Of a stretch of 64,000 nucleotides of DNA, positions 20,142 through 29,853 are shown one piece after another (positions within the stretch are counted from its first letter, which is position 1; each line of letters begins with the position of its first letter). Position numbers and translations under genes: made by a program. The stretch comes from Ectorhizobium quercum. GTDB taxonomy: Bacteria > Pseudomonadota > Alphaproteobacteria > Rhizobiales > Rhizobiaceae. Under the pieces are notes generated by a model. The model was not told the origin of the DNA. It searched no databases and saw only the letters and a list, made by a program, of their open reading frames with translations. The stretch spans positions 124,001 through 188,000 of the forward strand of contig NZ_JANFPI010000004.1 of assembly GCF_026552795.1 (NCBI RefSeq), given 5' to 3'.

Positions 20142-21572
20142 TTACGCCGCCTTGCGCGGCGCGGTCAGGAACTCTTCCGGCCAGGCCGCCTGATAGGCGG
20201 CGGCGAGCCTCAGCACGATATCGTCGCGATAGCGCGGGCCGACGAATTGCAGGCCGACGGGCAGGCCGCCGCCGTCGAAGCCGCAGGGCACGGACACTGC
20301 CGGCTGGCCCGTCATGTTGAAGGGATAGGTGAAGGGCGACCAGTCGGACCAGTCCTTGCCCTCGACGCCGCCGGGGAAATCGACACCCGCCTCGATGGCC
20401 GTCACCGGCATGGTTGGCAGCATCAGCGCGTCGTATGTCTCGTGGAACAATGCCATCGTCACCTTGAGATCGGCGCGCACCTGCTCGGCGGCGACGTAGT
20501 CGATGGCCGAATAGGTCTTGCCCTTCTCGTAGATTTTGATCAGGCCGGGGTCCATCAGCGCCTTCTGCGCCTCGGTGGGATTGGCGAGTTCCACGCTGCG
20601 GGCTTCCGCCGCGTACCAGAGCGCGATGAGCGCGTCCTGGGGGTTGGAGAAGCCCGGATCGGCCTCCTCGACGATCGCCCCCATGTCGGCGAGGCGTTCG
20701 GCAGCGCGCTCTATCGCCGCGGCCACGTCCGGCTGGACCTCGGCATAGCCGAGATTGCGGCTGTAGCCGATCTTCAGGCCCTTGACCGACGCGCCCTTGA
20801 TCGCGGCGTTCCAGTCGGGAACCGGCGTCGGGCAGGTGCCGTACATGGCAAGCGGCGTCGGCCCGGTCGCGGCGTTGAGGAACAGCGTCGCATCCTCCAC
20901 CGTGCGGGTGAGCGGGCCGCGATGGGCAAGCTCGAACAGCGGCGACGGCGTATCGGCGGGTATCCAGCCGAAGGTGGGCTTGATGCCGAAGCAGCCGGAA
21001 AAGGAGGAGGGAATGCGGATGGAGCCCGCGCCGTCCGAACCCTCGTGCAGCACGCCCATGTTGAGGGCGGCCGAGACCGCCGCGCCTCCGGACGAGCCGC
21101 CGGAGGCGCGGTCGGTGCGCCAAGGGTTGAGCGTGTTGCCGAAGGCGGGGCCGTGCGTGACGCCCTTCCAGCCGAATTCCGGCGAGGTCGTGGTGCCGAG
21201 CACGGTGACGCCAGCGCCGCGCAACCGCTTCATGATGGTGAATTCCTTGTCCGAAGGCTCCTTCGAGCCGAGCGCGGAGCCGCGACGCCACGGAATGCCC
21301 TTCACCGGCGTCAGTTCCTTGATGGTGGTCGGCGCGCCGTCGATGGGCGAAAGCGGTTCGCCCTTCTTCCAGCGTGCTTCCGATTCCTTCGCCGCCGCGA
21401 GCGCCATGTCCGGCACCACATAGGCGAAGGCGTTGACGTCCGGGTTGAAGCGCTCGATCCGGTCGAGCGAGGCTTTCGCCGCCTCGACGGGCGAGGCCTT
21501 GCCGGAGGCGAAGAGCTTCAGAAGCTCGGTGGCGCTCATCTCTCCCAGATCGGTCTTTTCGGAACCGCTCAT
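20142..21572 (-). CDS. Amidase signature (AS) family hydrolase
   Basis: A 476-residue serine amidase. The Ser-cisSer-Lys triad is visible: the lysine in APTTIKELTPVKG, and the serine pair in the Gly/Ser-rich signature DRASGGSSGGAAVSAALNMG...GSDGAGSIRIPSS. The second of two nearby ATGs (MSGSEKTD) was taken because AAGGGA sits seven bases in front of it. AS amidases cleave a wide range of amides, so the substrate cannot be named. Its position in the transporter operon suggests it releases an amine or amino acid from an imported amide. Confidence 0.88.
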   Translation of the reverse strand: MSGSEKTDLGEMSATELLKLFASGKASPVEAAKASLDRIERFNPDVNAFAYVVPDMALAAAKESEARWKKGEPLSPIDGAPTTIKELTPVKGIPWRRGSALGSKEPSDKEFTIMKRLRGAGVTVLGTTTSPEFGWKGVTHGPAFGNTLNPWRTDRASGGSSGGAAVSAALNMGVLHEGSDGAGSIRIPSSFSGCFGIKPTFGWIPADTPSPLFELAHRGPLTRTVEDATLFLNAATGPTPLAMYGTCPTPVPDWNAAIKGASVKGLKIGYSRNLGYAEVQPDVAAAIERAAERLADMGAIVEEADPGFSNPQDALIALWYAAEARSVELANPTEAQKALMDPGLIKIYEKGKTYSAIDYVAAEQVRADLKVTMALFHETYDALMLPTMPVTAIEAGVDFPGGVEGKDWSDWSPFTYPFNMTGQPAVSVPCGFDGGGLPVGLQFVGPRYRDDIVLRLAAAYQAAWPEEFLTAPRKAA

Positions 21573-21655
21573 AATCATTTCCCTTTAATGCTTCCTGACG
21601 GAAGGAGGCGCGGACGCCTTCTTCCCGATTGAAATCTCGCGAATACCTTTCATTC

Positions 21656-21730
21656 GTCATCCTCGGGCTTGACCCGAGGATCCATCCGCGAATGCGGACG
21701 GTGGATGCCCGGGTCAAGCCCGAGCATGAC
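21656..21730. repeat. Imperfect inverted intergenic repeat (GTCATCCTCGGGCTTGACCCG type)
   Basis: GTCATCCTCGGGCTTGACCC at 21656-21675 is matched in inverted form by GGGTCAAGCCCGAGCATGAC at 21711-21730, with the intervening TCCATCCGC/GCGGACGGTGGA also partly self-complementary. It belongs to the same family as the element at 20041-20085 and separates the amidase and aminotransferase genes of one transcript. Confidence 0.8.
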
Positions 21731-21797
21731 GGGGAGAGGTGTGCGGCCTATCACTGCCGGAACGGAGAGGGCGGCAAGCCCCCTCCCCTCCTTGCGA

Positions 21798-23150
21798 TCA
21801 CGCGCGGGTGGCGGCGACCTTGTCCAGCGCGCGGGCGACGGCGGCGAACATCTCGTCGATCTGCTCGGCGGTGATGATCAGCGGCGGGCAGAAGCACAGC
21901 GCTTCCGCGACGTTGCGGACGATCAGGCCTTCCTGCTCGCAGGCGGCGGAAAGGGCGGCGGCGGCGTCGCCGGCGGCAGCGCCTTCCCACGGCTTCAGTT
22001 CCAACGCGCCGAGGAGGCCGACGCCGCGCGAGGAGTGCGCCAGCGGATGTTCGGCGAGCTTCGCCAGACCGCCGAGGAACTTCTCCTCCAGCCGGGCGGC
22101 GTTGCCGACCAGATCGCGCTCCTGGATGATCTTGAGGTTTTCGAGGCCGACGGCGGTCGCCACCGGATGGCCCGACGCCGTGAAGCCGTGGCCGAAGACG
22201 CCGATACGGTTCGATTCGTCGGCGATCGGCTGGTAGAAGTTGTCGTTCACGATGATCGCGGAAAGCGGCATGTAGGACGAGGAGATCTGCTTGGAGACGA
22301 CCAGCACGTCCGGCTCGATGCCGAAGGTCTCGCAGGCGAACATCTTGCCGGTGCGGCCGAAGCCGCAGATCACCTCGTCGGCGACGAGCAGGATGTCGTA
22401 TTTCTTCAGGATCTTCTGCACGCCTTCCCAGTAGCCGGCCGGCGGAACCAGCACGCCGCCGGCGCCCATCACCGGCTCGCCCCAGAAGGCGGCGATGGTT
22501 TCCGGGCCTTCCTTCAGGATCAGGTCTTCGAGGTCCTTGAGGATGCGGGCGGTGAAGTCGGCTTCGCTTTCGCCTTCCAGGCCGAAATGGACGTAGGACG
22601 GGCAGGACGTGTGGATCATCCGGTCCAGCGGCAGGTCGAAGCTTTCATGGTTGCGCGGCAGGCCGGTGATCGAGGCCGAGGCGATGGTGACGCCGTGATA
22701 GCCCTTGATGCGGCCGATGATCTTCTTCTTGTCCTTGTTGCCGAGCGCGTTGGAGCGATACCACACCATCTTGGCGGCAAGGTCGTTGGCCTCGGAGCCG
22801 GAGGAGGTGAAATGCACCTTCGACATCGGCACCGGGGCGATCTTGATCAGCAGTTCGGCGAGGTCGATGGAGGGGCCGTGCGTCTTGTAGGAGAAGGTGT
22901 GGTAATAGGGCAGCTTCTCCATCTGCGCCTTGGCGACTTCGGCCAGACGCTTCTCGCCGAAGCCGAGCGCCACCGACCACAGGCCGGCCATGCCCTCGAT
23001 GTAGCGCTTGCCGGACGTGTCGGTGACATAGATGCCGTCGCCGGATTCGATGACCAGCCCGCCTTCCTTCTCGTATTTGCGAAGGTTGACGTTGGGGTGA
23101 AGCTGGTAGGCGATATCGCGGGCTTCGATGGAGTTGGGTACGACTGTCAT
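21798..23150 (-). CDS. Class III aminotransferase (omega-amino acid / putrescine-pyruvate type)
   Basis: A 450-residue PLP aminotransferase with the family motifs GMAGLWSVALGFGEKRL, HFTSSGSEANDLAAKMVWY, KGYHGVTIASASITGL, VADEVICGFGRTG and the PLP lysine in LVVSKQISSSYMP. The FTASGHPVATAVGLENL stretch follows. This subgroup transfers amino groups from omega-amino acids, amines or beta-alanine to pyruvate. It is preceded by the ABC importer genes and followed by the amidase, 226 bp apart with a palindromic element between. The exact donor is not resolvable. Confidence 0.88.
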   Translation of the reverse strand: MTVVPNSIEARDIAYQLHPNVNLRKYEKEGGLVIESGDGIYVTDTSGKRYIEGMAGLWSVALGFGEKRLAEVAKAQMEKLPYYHTFSYKTHGPSIDLAELLIKIAPVPMSKVHFTSSGSEANDLAAKMVWYRSNALGNKDKKKIIGRIKGYHGVTIASASITGLPRNHESFDLPLDRMIHTSCPSYVHFGLEGESEADFTARILKDLEDLILKEGPETIAAFWGEPVMGAGGVLVPPAGYWEGVQKILKKYDILLVADEVICGFGRTGKMFACETFGIEPDVLVVSKQISSSYMPLSAIIVNDNFYQPIADESNRIGVFGHGFTASGHPVATAVGLENLKIIQERDLVGNAARLEEKFLGGLAKLAEHPLAHSSRGVGLLGALELKPWEGAAAGDAAAALSAACEQEGLIVRNVAEALCFCPPLIITAEQIDEMFAAVARALDKVAATRA

Positions 23151-23200
23151 GGGGTGCTCCGTTGTAAAAGCATGAGGATTCTGGAATGGCGGGGGCCGGA

Positions 23201-24865
23201 TCAGGCCATTGCGGCTTCTTTCTCCCGGCCGGGAATCGCGTCGATGAGGCTTTGAGTGTAGGCGTGTTTGGGCGCGCCGAAAATGGCGGCACCGGGGCCG
23301 ATTTCGACCACCTCGCCTTTTTGCATCACCATGACGCGGTCGCAGATCTGGGCGGCAACGCGCAGGTCGTGGGTGATGAAGATCAGCGACAGGTTCAGCT
23401 CCCGCTTCAGCGTGCCGAGCAGGTCGAGAACCTGTGCCTGGATGGAGACGTCAAGGGCCGAAACGGCCTCGTCGGCGACGATGATTTCCGGGTTCAGCGC
23501 CAGCGCCCGGGCGATGCCGATGCGCTGGCGCTGGCCGCCGGAAAATTCATGCGGGAAGCGGTTGATCCCCTTGGGGTCGAGGCCGACCAGCTCCATCAGT
23601 TCGGCCGCGCGGGTGCGGGCCTTCTTCTCGTCCTCGCCGTAGGCGATGGGACCGTCCGCGATGATGCGGCCCACCTTCTCGCGCGGATTGAGCGAGGAGA
23701 ACGGGTCCTGGAAGATCATCTGGATGCGGCGGCGCACGGCGCGCAGTTCCGCGCCCTTCAGGAGCGCCATGTCCCGGTCGCCGATGAGCACGCGGCCGCT
23801 GTCGGGGTCCTGAAGCCTGACGAGGCAGCGCCCGACGGAGGATTTGCCGGAGCCGCTCTCGCCGACGATGCCGAGCGTCTCGCCGCGCCCGAGGGTGAAG
23901 GACACGTTCCTGACGGCCGGCACCTCGCGCTTCTTCGAGAACAGCCCGCCGCCGAGATGGTAGGTCTTGGTCAGGTTCTCGACGGTCAGGACCGGTGCGG
24001 CCGCCGTCTTTTCCTCCACGCCCGCCCTGAGCTTCGGGATCGCCGCGATCAGCTTCTTCGTATAGGAGTGCCGCGGTGAATAGAGCACATCCTCCGCCGG
24101 GCCGCTTTCGACGATCCGGCCGAGCTGCATCACGCTCACATAATCGGCGATTTCCGCCACCACCCCGAAATCGTGGGTGATGAACATCACCGCCATGTTG
24201 CGCTCCTTCTGGAGCGCGGCGATGAGCTTGAGGATCTGCGCCTGCGTGGTGACGTCGAGCGCGGTCGTCGGCTCGTCGGCGATCAGCACCTGCGGTTCGA
24301 GCGCCAGCGCCATCGCGATCATCACGCGCTGGCGCTGGCCGCCGGAAAGCTGGAACGGATAGCTGTCGGCGGCGCGCGGCGGGTCGGGCAGGCCGACCTC
24401 GGTCAGAAGCTTCAGCGCCCGTTCCCGGCGTTCCTTCGGCGTCAGCAGGCCGTGCGCCTCGAAGACCTCCTCGATCTGCGCCGAGACCTTCATCAGCGGG
24501 TTGAGCGCCGACATGGGCTCCTGGAAGATCATCGCGACGCGGCGGCCGCGCACGTCGTAGAGCTTTTCGGGCGGCTGGGTCAGCAGGTCGATGCCTTCCA
24601 GCAGGATGCGGCCTTCGGCGACGCGCACCGTGTCGGGCAGAAGGCCCATCAGCGCATTGGCCGACATGGACTTGCCGGAGCCGCTTTCGCCGACCACGCA
24701 GAGCATCTCGCCGGGGCGCAGCGTGAAGTTCACGCGCTCCACCGCGAAGGGGCGGTCGGCCCCTTCCGGCAGGGCGATGGAAAGCTTCTCGATGCGCACC
24801 ACCGGCTCCGGGCGGCCCTCGGCCGGCTCGGGATGGATGACGGGCTTGTAGAGATCGTCGATCAT
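23201..24865 (-). CDS. Opp/Dpp-type ABC transporter, fused tandem ATP-binding protein (DppD-DppF)
   Basis: A 554-residue protein with two complete ATPase modules. The first has Walker A GESGSGKS, signature [12 protein letters not shown] and Walker [10 protein letters not shown]. The second has Walker [13 protein letters not shown], signature [12 protein letters not shown] and Walker [10 protein letters not shown]. Fused forms are common in rhizobia. The start MIDDLYKP follows GAGGGAAG; a longer open N-terminus overlapping dppC was rejected. Together with the three downstream-numbered genes it makes a full import system. Confidence 0.93.
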   Translation of the reverse strand: MIDDLYKPVIHPEPAEGRPEPVVRIEKLSIALPEGADRPFAVERVNFTLRPGEMLCVVGESGSGKSMSANALMGLLPDTVRVAEGRILLEGIDLLTQPPEKLYDVRGRRVAMIFQEPMSALNPLMKVSAQIEEVFEAHGLLTPKERRERALKLLTEVGLPDPPRAADSYPFQLSGGQRQRVMIAMALALEPQVLIADEPTTALDVTTQAQILKLIAALQKERNMAVMFITHDFGVVAEIADYVSVMQLGRIVESGPAEDVLYSPRHSYTKKLIAAIPKLRAGVEEKTAAAPVLTVENLTKTYHLGGGLFSKKREVPAVRNVSFTLGRGETLGIVGESGSGKSSVGRCLVRLQDPDSGRVLIGDRDMALLKGAELRAVRRRIQMIFQDPFSSLNPREKVGRIIADGPIAYGEDEKKARTRAAELMELVGLDPKGINRFPHEFSGGQRQRIGIARALALNPEIIVADEAVSALDVSIQAQVLDLLGTLKRELNLSLIFITHDLRVAAQICDRVMVMQKGEVVEIGPGAAIFGAPKHAYTQSLIDAIPGREKEAAMA

Positions 24866-24875
24866 CGGGCTTCCC

Positions 24876-25715
24876 TCACTTTCCGCGCCGCGCAAGGCGC
24901 GGGTTGAGCGCATCGTTCAGCCCCTCGCCGATCAGGTTCAGCGCCAGAACGGTGAGCAGGATGGCCGCACCGGGGAAGAAGCTCACCCACCACGCCTGCC
25001 GGATGACGGTGCGGCCCGCGCCGATGATGTAGCCCCACGACATGACGTTGCGGTCGCCGAGGCCGAGGAAGGACAGCGAGCTTTCGATGAGGATCGCGGC
25101 GGCCACCATCATCGAGGCCAGAACGATGATCGGCGACAGCGTGTTGGGCAGGATCTGCCGCCAGATGATCGTCGCATGGGTCTGGCCGGACAGCACGGCG
25201 GCCTCGACGAATTCCCGCGATTTCAGCGACATCACCTCGCCGCGCAGGAGCCGTGCCACCGGCGGCCACGAGACGATGGCGATGGCCGCGACGATGGAGG
25301 CGATCGACGGCTGGAAGATCGCCACCAGCACGACGGCGAGCGCGAAGCTCGGCACCGACTGGAAGAATTCGGTGAAGCGCATGAGAACGTCGTCGACCCA
25401 GCCGCCGAAATAGCCGGCCAGAGCCCCGATCGGAATGCCGATCGCCAGCGAGACGACGGTGGAGACCAGGCCGACCAGCAGCGAGATGCCCGCGCCGTGC
25501 GCCAGGCCGGCGGCAAGATCGCGGCCCATCGGATCGGTCCCGAGCAGGAAGCCGTTCATCGTGAAGGGCGGAATGAAGGGGCGCTGCACCATCGCCCAGG
25601 GCGAGCGGGGAAAGAGGAAGGGCGCAGACGCCGACAGCACGACGACGGCAAGCAGGATGACGAGGCCGAGGACCGCGCCCTTGTTGCGCGAGAAGCGTTT
25701 CCAGAAATCCTTCAT
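24876..25715 (-). CDS. ABC transporter permease, DppC/OppC type
   Basis: A 279-residue inner-membrane permease. It begins MKDFWKRFSRNKGAVLGLVILLAVVVLSASAPFLFP, the characteristic OppC N-terminus, and has the EAA loop EFVEAAVLSGQTHATIIWRQILPN that contacts the ATPase. LLGTDPMGRDLAAGLAHG is the family periplasmic motif. The ATG overlaps the stop of the DppB gene by four bases (ATGA), so the two are translationally coupled. Confidence 0.93.
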   Translation of the reverse strand: MKDFWKRFSRNKGAVLGLVILLAVVVLSASAPFLFPRSPWAMVQRPFIPPFTMNGFLLGTDPMGRDLAAGLAHGAGISLLVGLVSTVVSLAIGIPIGALAGYFGGWVDDVLMRFTEFFQSVPSFALAVVLVAIFQPSIASIVAAIAIVSWPPVARLLRGEVMSLKSREFVEAAVLSGQTHATIIWRQILPNTLSPIIVLASMMVAAAILIESSLSFLGLGDRNVMSWGYIIGAGRTVIRQAWWVSFFPGAAILLTVLALNLIGEGLNDALNPRLARRGK

Positions 25716-26683
25716 GACGTCACCCGGATACGCGGATCGACGATGCGGTAGAGAACATCGGTGATGAGGTTGAAGAGCAGCACCATCGCCGCGGAAATGA
25801 CGAAGACGCCGAGCAGCAGGTTGTAGTCGCGCTGGGAGAGCGCCTCGAACATCAGCCGCCCGATGCCCGGCCACGCGAACACCGTTTCGATGAGGACGGC
25901 GCCGCCGACGAGCTGGCCGGCCTGGAGCCCCGCCAGCGTGACGACGGGCAGGATGGCGTTGCGCAGCACATGGCGGCGCTGGATGACGCCGGGCCGCAGG
26001 CCCTTGGCCTTGGCGGTCTTGACGAAGTCCATCGTGTTGACCTCGAGCATCGAGGCGCGGGTCATGCGCACATAGACGGCCATGAAGAACAGGCCGAGGG
26101 TGAGTGCCGGCAGGACGAGATGCCGGAGAATGTCCAGCGCGCGCGCCAGGCCGGTATGGCCGGCCCCGACCGTCTCGTAGCCGAAGCCGGGCAGCCAGCC
26201 GAGCTGGACGGAGAACAGCAGCACCGCCATCAGCGCCAGCCAGAACAGCGGCGTGGCATAGAAGATCAGCGCGACCGTCGAGATGATCGTGTCCGACCAG
26301 CGGCCCTGCCGCGCGGAGGCGACCGCGCCGGCGAGAATGCCGAGGCCGAGCGAGATGACGAAGGCGGAAACGGACAGGAGAAGCGTCGCCGGCAACCGGT
26401 CGAGGATCAGGTCCAGAACGGGAAGCTGCTGGCGGTAGGAATAGCCGAGGTCGAGCTGCACGACCGAGGAGAGGTAGATGAAAAGCTGCATGTAAAGCGG
26501 CTTGTCGAGGCCGAAGCGCTCGCGAAGCTGCCGGAGGAAGACTTCGTCCGTCTCGCCCGCCTCGCCCGCCATGACTGCGGCGGGATCGCCCGGCGCGGCA
26601 TGGATGAGGAAGAAGTTGAGAATGGTGATGCCGATCAGGATGACGACCGCCTTGAGAAGCCGTCCCGCGATGAACCGCGCCAT
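25712..26683 (-). CDS. ABC transporter permease, DppB/OppB type
   Basis: A 323-residue permease starting MARFIAGRLLKAVVILIGITILNFFLIHAAPGDPA, the typical OppB first helix with the conserved PGDPA. The EAA loop is VKTAKAKGLRPGVIQRRHVLRNAILP. The last helix runs ISAAMVLLFNLITDVLYRIVDPRIR, with the conserved NLxxDxxYxxxDPR. It lies between the substrate-binding protein gene (69 bp upstream) and DppC. Confidence 0.93.
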   Translation of the reverse strand: MARFIAGRLLKAVVILIGITILNFFLIHAAPGDPAAVMAGEAGETDEVFLRQLRERFGLDKPLYMQLFIYLSSVVQLDLGYSYRQQLPVLDLILDRLPATLLLSVSAFVISLGLGILAGAVASARQGRWSDTIISTVALIFYATPLFWLALMAVLLFSVQLGWLPGFGYETVGAGHTGLARALDILRHLVLPALTLGLFFMAVYVRMTRASMLEVNTMDFVKTAKAKGLRPGVIQRRHVLRNAILPVVTLAGLQAGQLVGGAVLIETVFAWPGIGRLMFEALSQRDYNLLLGVFVISAAMVLLFNLITDVLYRIVDPRIRVTS

Positions 26684-26752
26684 GAGACCTATCCGTTTGT
26701 GTTGCAGGAAAGGACCGGCCGCTTTTCGCCGCCGGTCCGCCCGTCGAAGCCG

Positions 26753-28300
26753 TTACTCTTCGATGTAGGCGTCACGCAGGGATTCGGCGAGGCCGTTGGC
26801 CGTGGTCACGACGTCCTTGAACTTGCAATTGTAGATCGTCGGGAAGCCGAGTTCGAGCAGCCAGGCGACGGGAACGTCTTCCAGCAGCCTGGCTTGCACC
26901 TGATCGTAGAGCTTCTGGCGCTCCTCGGCCGGGTAGGCGATGGCCGCGTCCTCGAACAGCTTGTCCACCTCGGGGTTGGAATAGCCCTCGACATTGTTCC
27001 ACGGCGATCCCTTGACGATCTGCGAGGTCTTGTAGTTGCGGTCGACGCCGATGGCCGGATCGCCGTTCTGGTAGAGGAAGGTGAAGGCGATGTCGTATTC
27101 CCAGTTCGCCGTGCGCTGGTTCCAGCCGGCGACGTCGGTGGATTCGATTTCGACCGGAATACCGACGTCGGACAGGTTCTGCTTCACGGCCTCGGCCCAG
27201 CGCTGCCAGGTCTCGCCATAGGGAAGCGGCAGCAGTTTCAGCGGCTTGCCGTCATAACCGATTTCCTCGAGCAGGGCCTTGGCCTTGTCGGGATCGTAGG
27301 AATATTGCGGTTCCTGCTTGCTGTAGAAGGGCAGTTTCGAGGAGAACGGGCCGGTGGCGACCTCGCCATAGCCGTTCCACAGCACCTCCTTGGCGAATTC
27401 GCGGTCGAGCGCGAACATGATCGCTTGGCGGAACTTCGGATTGTCCATCGGCGCGGTGCGGTTGTTGAGCCACAGCCAGGAGAGCGGCGCGAAATATTCC
27501 CAGCCCTTTTCGGTGGTGCAGGTGTTCGGCAGAGCCGTCAGGCGCGGAATGTCGAAATTCTCGACCGAGCCGCCCGGCAGGATGTCGACGGCGCCGGTTT
27601 CGAAGGCCACCGCGCGCGAGGCGCCGTCCGGGATGATCTGGTAGATCAGTTCCTCGAGATAGGGCTTGCCTTCGAGATAGTAGTCCGCGTTCTTTTCCAG
27701 CCGGATGAAGCTGCCCTTGCGCCATTCGGCGAACTTGAACGGGCCGGTGCCGACGGGCTTCTCGTTGGCCGGGTTGGTCATGTAATCCGTGCCCTCGTAG
27801 ATATGCTTCGGCACGATGGGCATGGCGCCGAAGGCGAAGGCGCGGATGAAGGGCTCGAACGGCTGCTTCAGCGTGAAGACGACGGTCTTTTCGTCCGGCG
27901 CCGTCACGCTTTCGACCTGGGTCATGGCGTTGCGGTGGCGCGGCTGCGTCTCCATCAGGAAGTCGTTGACCGAGAACAGGACGTCTTCCGCCGTCATCGG
28001 CGTGCCGTCATGGAACTTCACATTGTCCTGAAGCACAAAGGTGTAGGTGAGGCCGTCTTCCGAGATCGTCCATTCCTTCGCCAGCGACGGCATCGGCTGG
28101 AGCGTCTCGTCGTAGCGCAGCAGGCTTTCGTAGATGTTGCCGCCGACCGCCAGCGCCGGGCCGTTGGTGACGATGCCGATCATCAGGCCCGGCGGTTCCG
28201 GCTGAACGATGAGATTGGCCTTGCCGCCGGCGGCGGGAGCCGCGAAAGCAGCGCTGGCCGTCAGGAACAGGGCAAGGGAGGTGGAAAGCAGACGTCGCAT
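26753..28300 (-). CDS. ABC transporter substrate-binding protein (SBP_bac_5, Opp/Dpp family)
   Basis: A 515-residue periplasmic binding protein. Residues 1-20 form a signal peptide (RRLLSTSLALFLTASAAFA) with an Ala-Phe-Ala cleavage site. The SBP_bac_5 core YESLLRYDETLQPMPSLAKEWTISEDGLTYTFVLQDNVKFHDGTPMTAEDVLFSV follows and defines the group that binds peptides, nickel or opines. The ATG has AAGGGGAA just upstream. It is the first gene of the operon, as is usual for the most abundant component. The ligand could be a short peptide or an amide-linked compound. Confidence 0.92.
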   Translation of the reverse strand: MRRLLSTSLALFLTASAAFAAPAAGGKANLIVQPEPPGLMIGIVTNGPALAVGGNIYESLLRYDETLQPMPSLAKEWTISEDGLTYTFVLQDNVKFHDGTPMTAEDVLFSVNDFLMETQPRHRNAMTQVESVTAPDEKTVVFTLKQPFEPFIRAFAFGAMPIVPKHIYEGTDYMTNPANEKPVGTGPFKFAEWRKGSFIRLEKNADYYLEGKPYLEELIYQIIPDGASRAVAFETGAVDILPGGSVENFDIPRLTALPNTCTTEKGWEYFAPLSWLWLNNRTAPMDNPKFRQAIMFALDREFAKEVLWNGYGEVATGPFSSKLPFYSKQEPQYSYDPDKAKALLEEIGYDGKPLKLLPLPYGETWQRWAEAVKQNLSDVGIPVEIESTDVAGWNQRTANWEYDIAFTFLYQNGDPAIGVDRNYKTSQIVKGSPWNNVEGYSNPEVDKLFEDAAIAYPAEERQKLYDQVQARLLEDVPVAWLLELGFPTIYNCKFKDVVTTANGLAESLRDAYIEE

Positions 28301-28670
28301 GAAGTTCCCCTTATGGTTTTTCGTTAGAACGCGCGCGTGATCCGTTGCAGTATTCAATATACCGATATATCGCGACGGCATTAAATGCCGCGCCACAAAC
28401 ACTGTCAAGCGAGGAGCCTTGCAATTTGCACAAAGCTTGGCTTCCGTTTCATGTTGCCAATTTAATATGCAGGCCGCAACCGTTGCCGGGCATCCGGGCC
28501 GGCGGCCCGCTCCTGACCCTGGGTCCTGCCGCGCCGGGTGGCGGTTCGGATCTTGGATCGTCGGCAGGCGTGGAAAATCGAAACCGAATGTCGATTCAGT
28601 GTATTTTTGATGTATTCGTTCCTCGGCGAGACCGGGCCAGGGGGCCGGGGAGCGAAGAAAGGGAACAGAA
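28301..28670. promoter_or_regulatory. Divergent control region of the ABC operon and the Ldh-family gene
   Basis: This 370-bp non-coding gap is clearly AT-richer in its proximal part. It contains the perfect 10-bp palindrome CGATATATCG (28363-28372), 63 bases ahead of the binding-protein ATG, a position where a GntR-type repressor could act. The other half carries TGTATTTTTGATGTATTC (28598-28615) near the Ldh gene, which could supply AT-rich promoter elements. No protein or RNA is seen. Which of the two FCD regulators binds here cannot be told. Confidence 0.45.
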
Positions 28671-29708
28671 ATGACCGACGAGACGATCCTGACCGTAGCG
28701 GCGCTGCATGAACGCGTGGAAGCCATCTTTCTCAACGCCGGCCTGAACGGCGTTCAGGCGGGTGCTCTGGCGCGGGTCATCGTCGCGGGCGAGCGCGATG
28801 CCTGCAAGTCCCACGGCATTTACAGGATCGAGGGGGCGTTGCGGACGGTGAAGGCCGGCAAGGTGAAGCCGGATGCCGTGCCCGTCCTCGTGCCGCAGGA
28901 GGCCTCGGCCATCGTGCGGGTGGATGCCGGCCGCGGCTTCGCCAATCCGGCCTTCGAAGCCGGCCTTCCGGTTCTTGCCGAGCGGGCGCGCAGCCAGGGG
29001 CTCGCGGCGCTGGTCATCAACGACTGCACGCATTTCTCGGCGCTCTGGCCGGAGGTGGAGGCCGTCGCACGGGAGGGGCTGGCCGCGCTCGTCATGTGCC
29101 CGAGCTATGCCACGGTGGCGCCGGCCGGCGGCAACAAGCCGCTGCTCGGCACCAATCCCTTCGCCTTCGGCTGGCCGCGCATCGGCAATCCGCCCTATGT
29201 CTTCGATTTCGCGACCTCTGTCGCCGCCCGCGGCGAGATCGAGCTGCACCGGCGCGCCGGAAAGCCGTTGCCCGAAGGCTGGGCCATCGACGCGGCCGGC
29301 CAACCGACGACCGATCCGGAAGCGGCGCTGGCCGGCGCGATGCTGCCTTTCGGCGGGCACAAGGGATCGGCGATCTCGACGATGGTCGAGCTTCTGGCGG
29401 GGATCATGATCGGCGACCTGACCAGTCCCGAAGTGCTCGATTTCCTCGGCACGACGACGCTCGCCCCGGTCCACGGCGAACTCATCCTTGCCTTTTCGCC
29501 GGAAGCGTTCGCGGCAGGCCGTCCCGGCAATCCTTTCGATCGCGCCGAAGTCCTGTTCGATGCGATTCTCGGCCAGGGCGCGCGCCTGCCCTCGCAGCGC
29601 CGCTTTGCCGCCCGCGCGAAGTCCGAAAGCGAGGGCATCGCGCTGACCGGCGCCGAGATCGCGCAACTCGACCGCCTGCTGGAAAAGGGGCTGGACGCCG
29701 TCGCATAA
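28671..29708 (+). CDS. Ldh-family NAD(P)H oxidoreductase, Pyr2C/Pip2C reductase-like
   Basis: A 345-residue protein of the malate/L-lactate dehydrogenase family with its unusual NAD fold. The N-terminal GERDACKSHGIYRIEG, the middle NDCTHFSALWPEVEAVA and LLGTNPFAFGWPR, and the late LPFGGHKGSAISTMVELLAG are family motifs. The SHGIYRI variant and its neighbours suggest the Δ1-pyrroline-2-carboxylate / Δ1-piperideine-2-carboxylate reductase branch (DpkA-like), which makes L-proline or pipecolate. The ATG follows AAAGGGAACAGA. It faces the ABC operon across a shared control region. A ureidoglycolate or lactate dehydrogenase activity cannot be excluded. Confidence 0.8.
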   Translation: MTDETILTVAALHERVEAIFLNAGLNGVQAGALARVIVAGERDACKSHGIYRIEGALRTVKAGKVKPDAVPVLVPQEASAIVRVDAGRGFANPAFEAGLPVLAERARSQGLAALVINDCTHFSALWPEVEAVAREGLAALVMCPSYATVAPAGGNKPLLGTNPFAFGWPRIGNPPYVFDFATSVAARGEIELHRRAGKPLPEGWAIDAAGQPTTDPEAALAGAMLPFGGHKGSAISTMVELLAGIMIGDLTSPEVLDFLGTTTLAPVHGELILAFSPEAFAAGRPGNPFDRAEVLFDAILGQGARLPSQRRFAARAKSESEGIALTGAEIAQLDRLLEKGLDAVA

Positions 29709-29853
29709 GCGGCCCGCCATGCGGCATGCCGGCAATGGCTACGCTTCGGCCTCGCCCGGTGCAAGGCGAGGCACCGGCCGAGCCCGCGGCCATACCTTGC
29801 CAACCATCGTGTCGTGAGGTAAGTGCGCACTCCTTTTCAACCGGAAGAACAGC

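Noticed and set aside
17874..21632. A 1252-codon open frame on the plus strand opposite the aminotransferase, kinase and amidase genes
   Set aside because: It is antisense to three genes with clear motifs and intact frames. High GC removes stop codons from the opposite strand. Its translation is low-complexity, rich in Arg, Gly, His and Asp, without any domain.
28301..28735. Longer start for the ABC binding protein
   Set aside because: The signal peptide and ribosome binding site place the start at 28300; the extension crosses the control region and the Ldh gene start.
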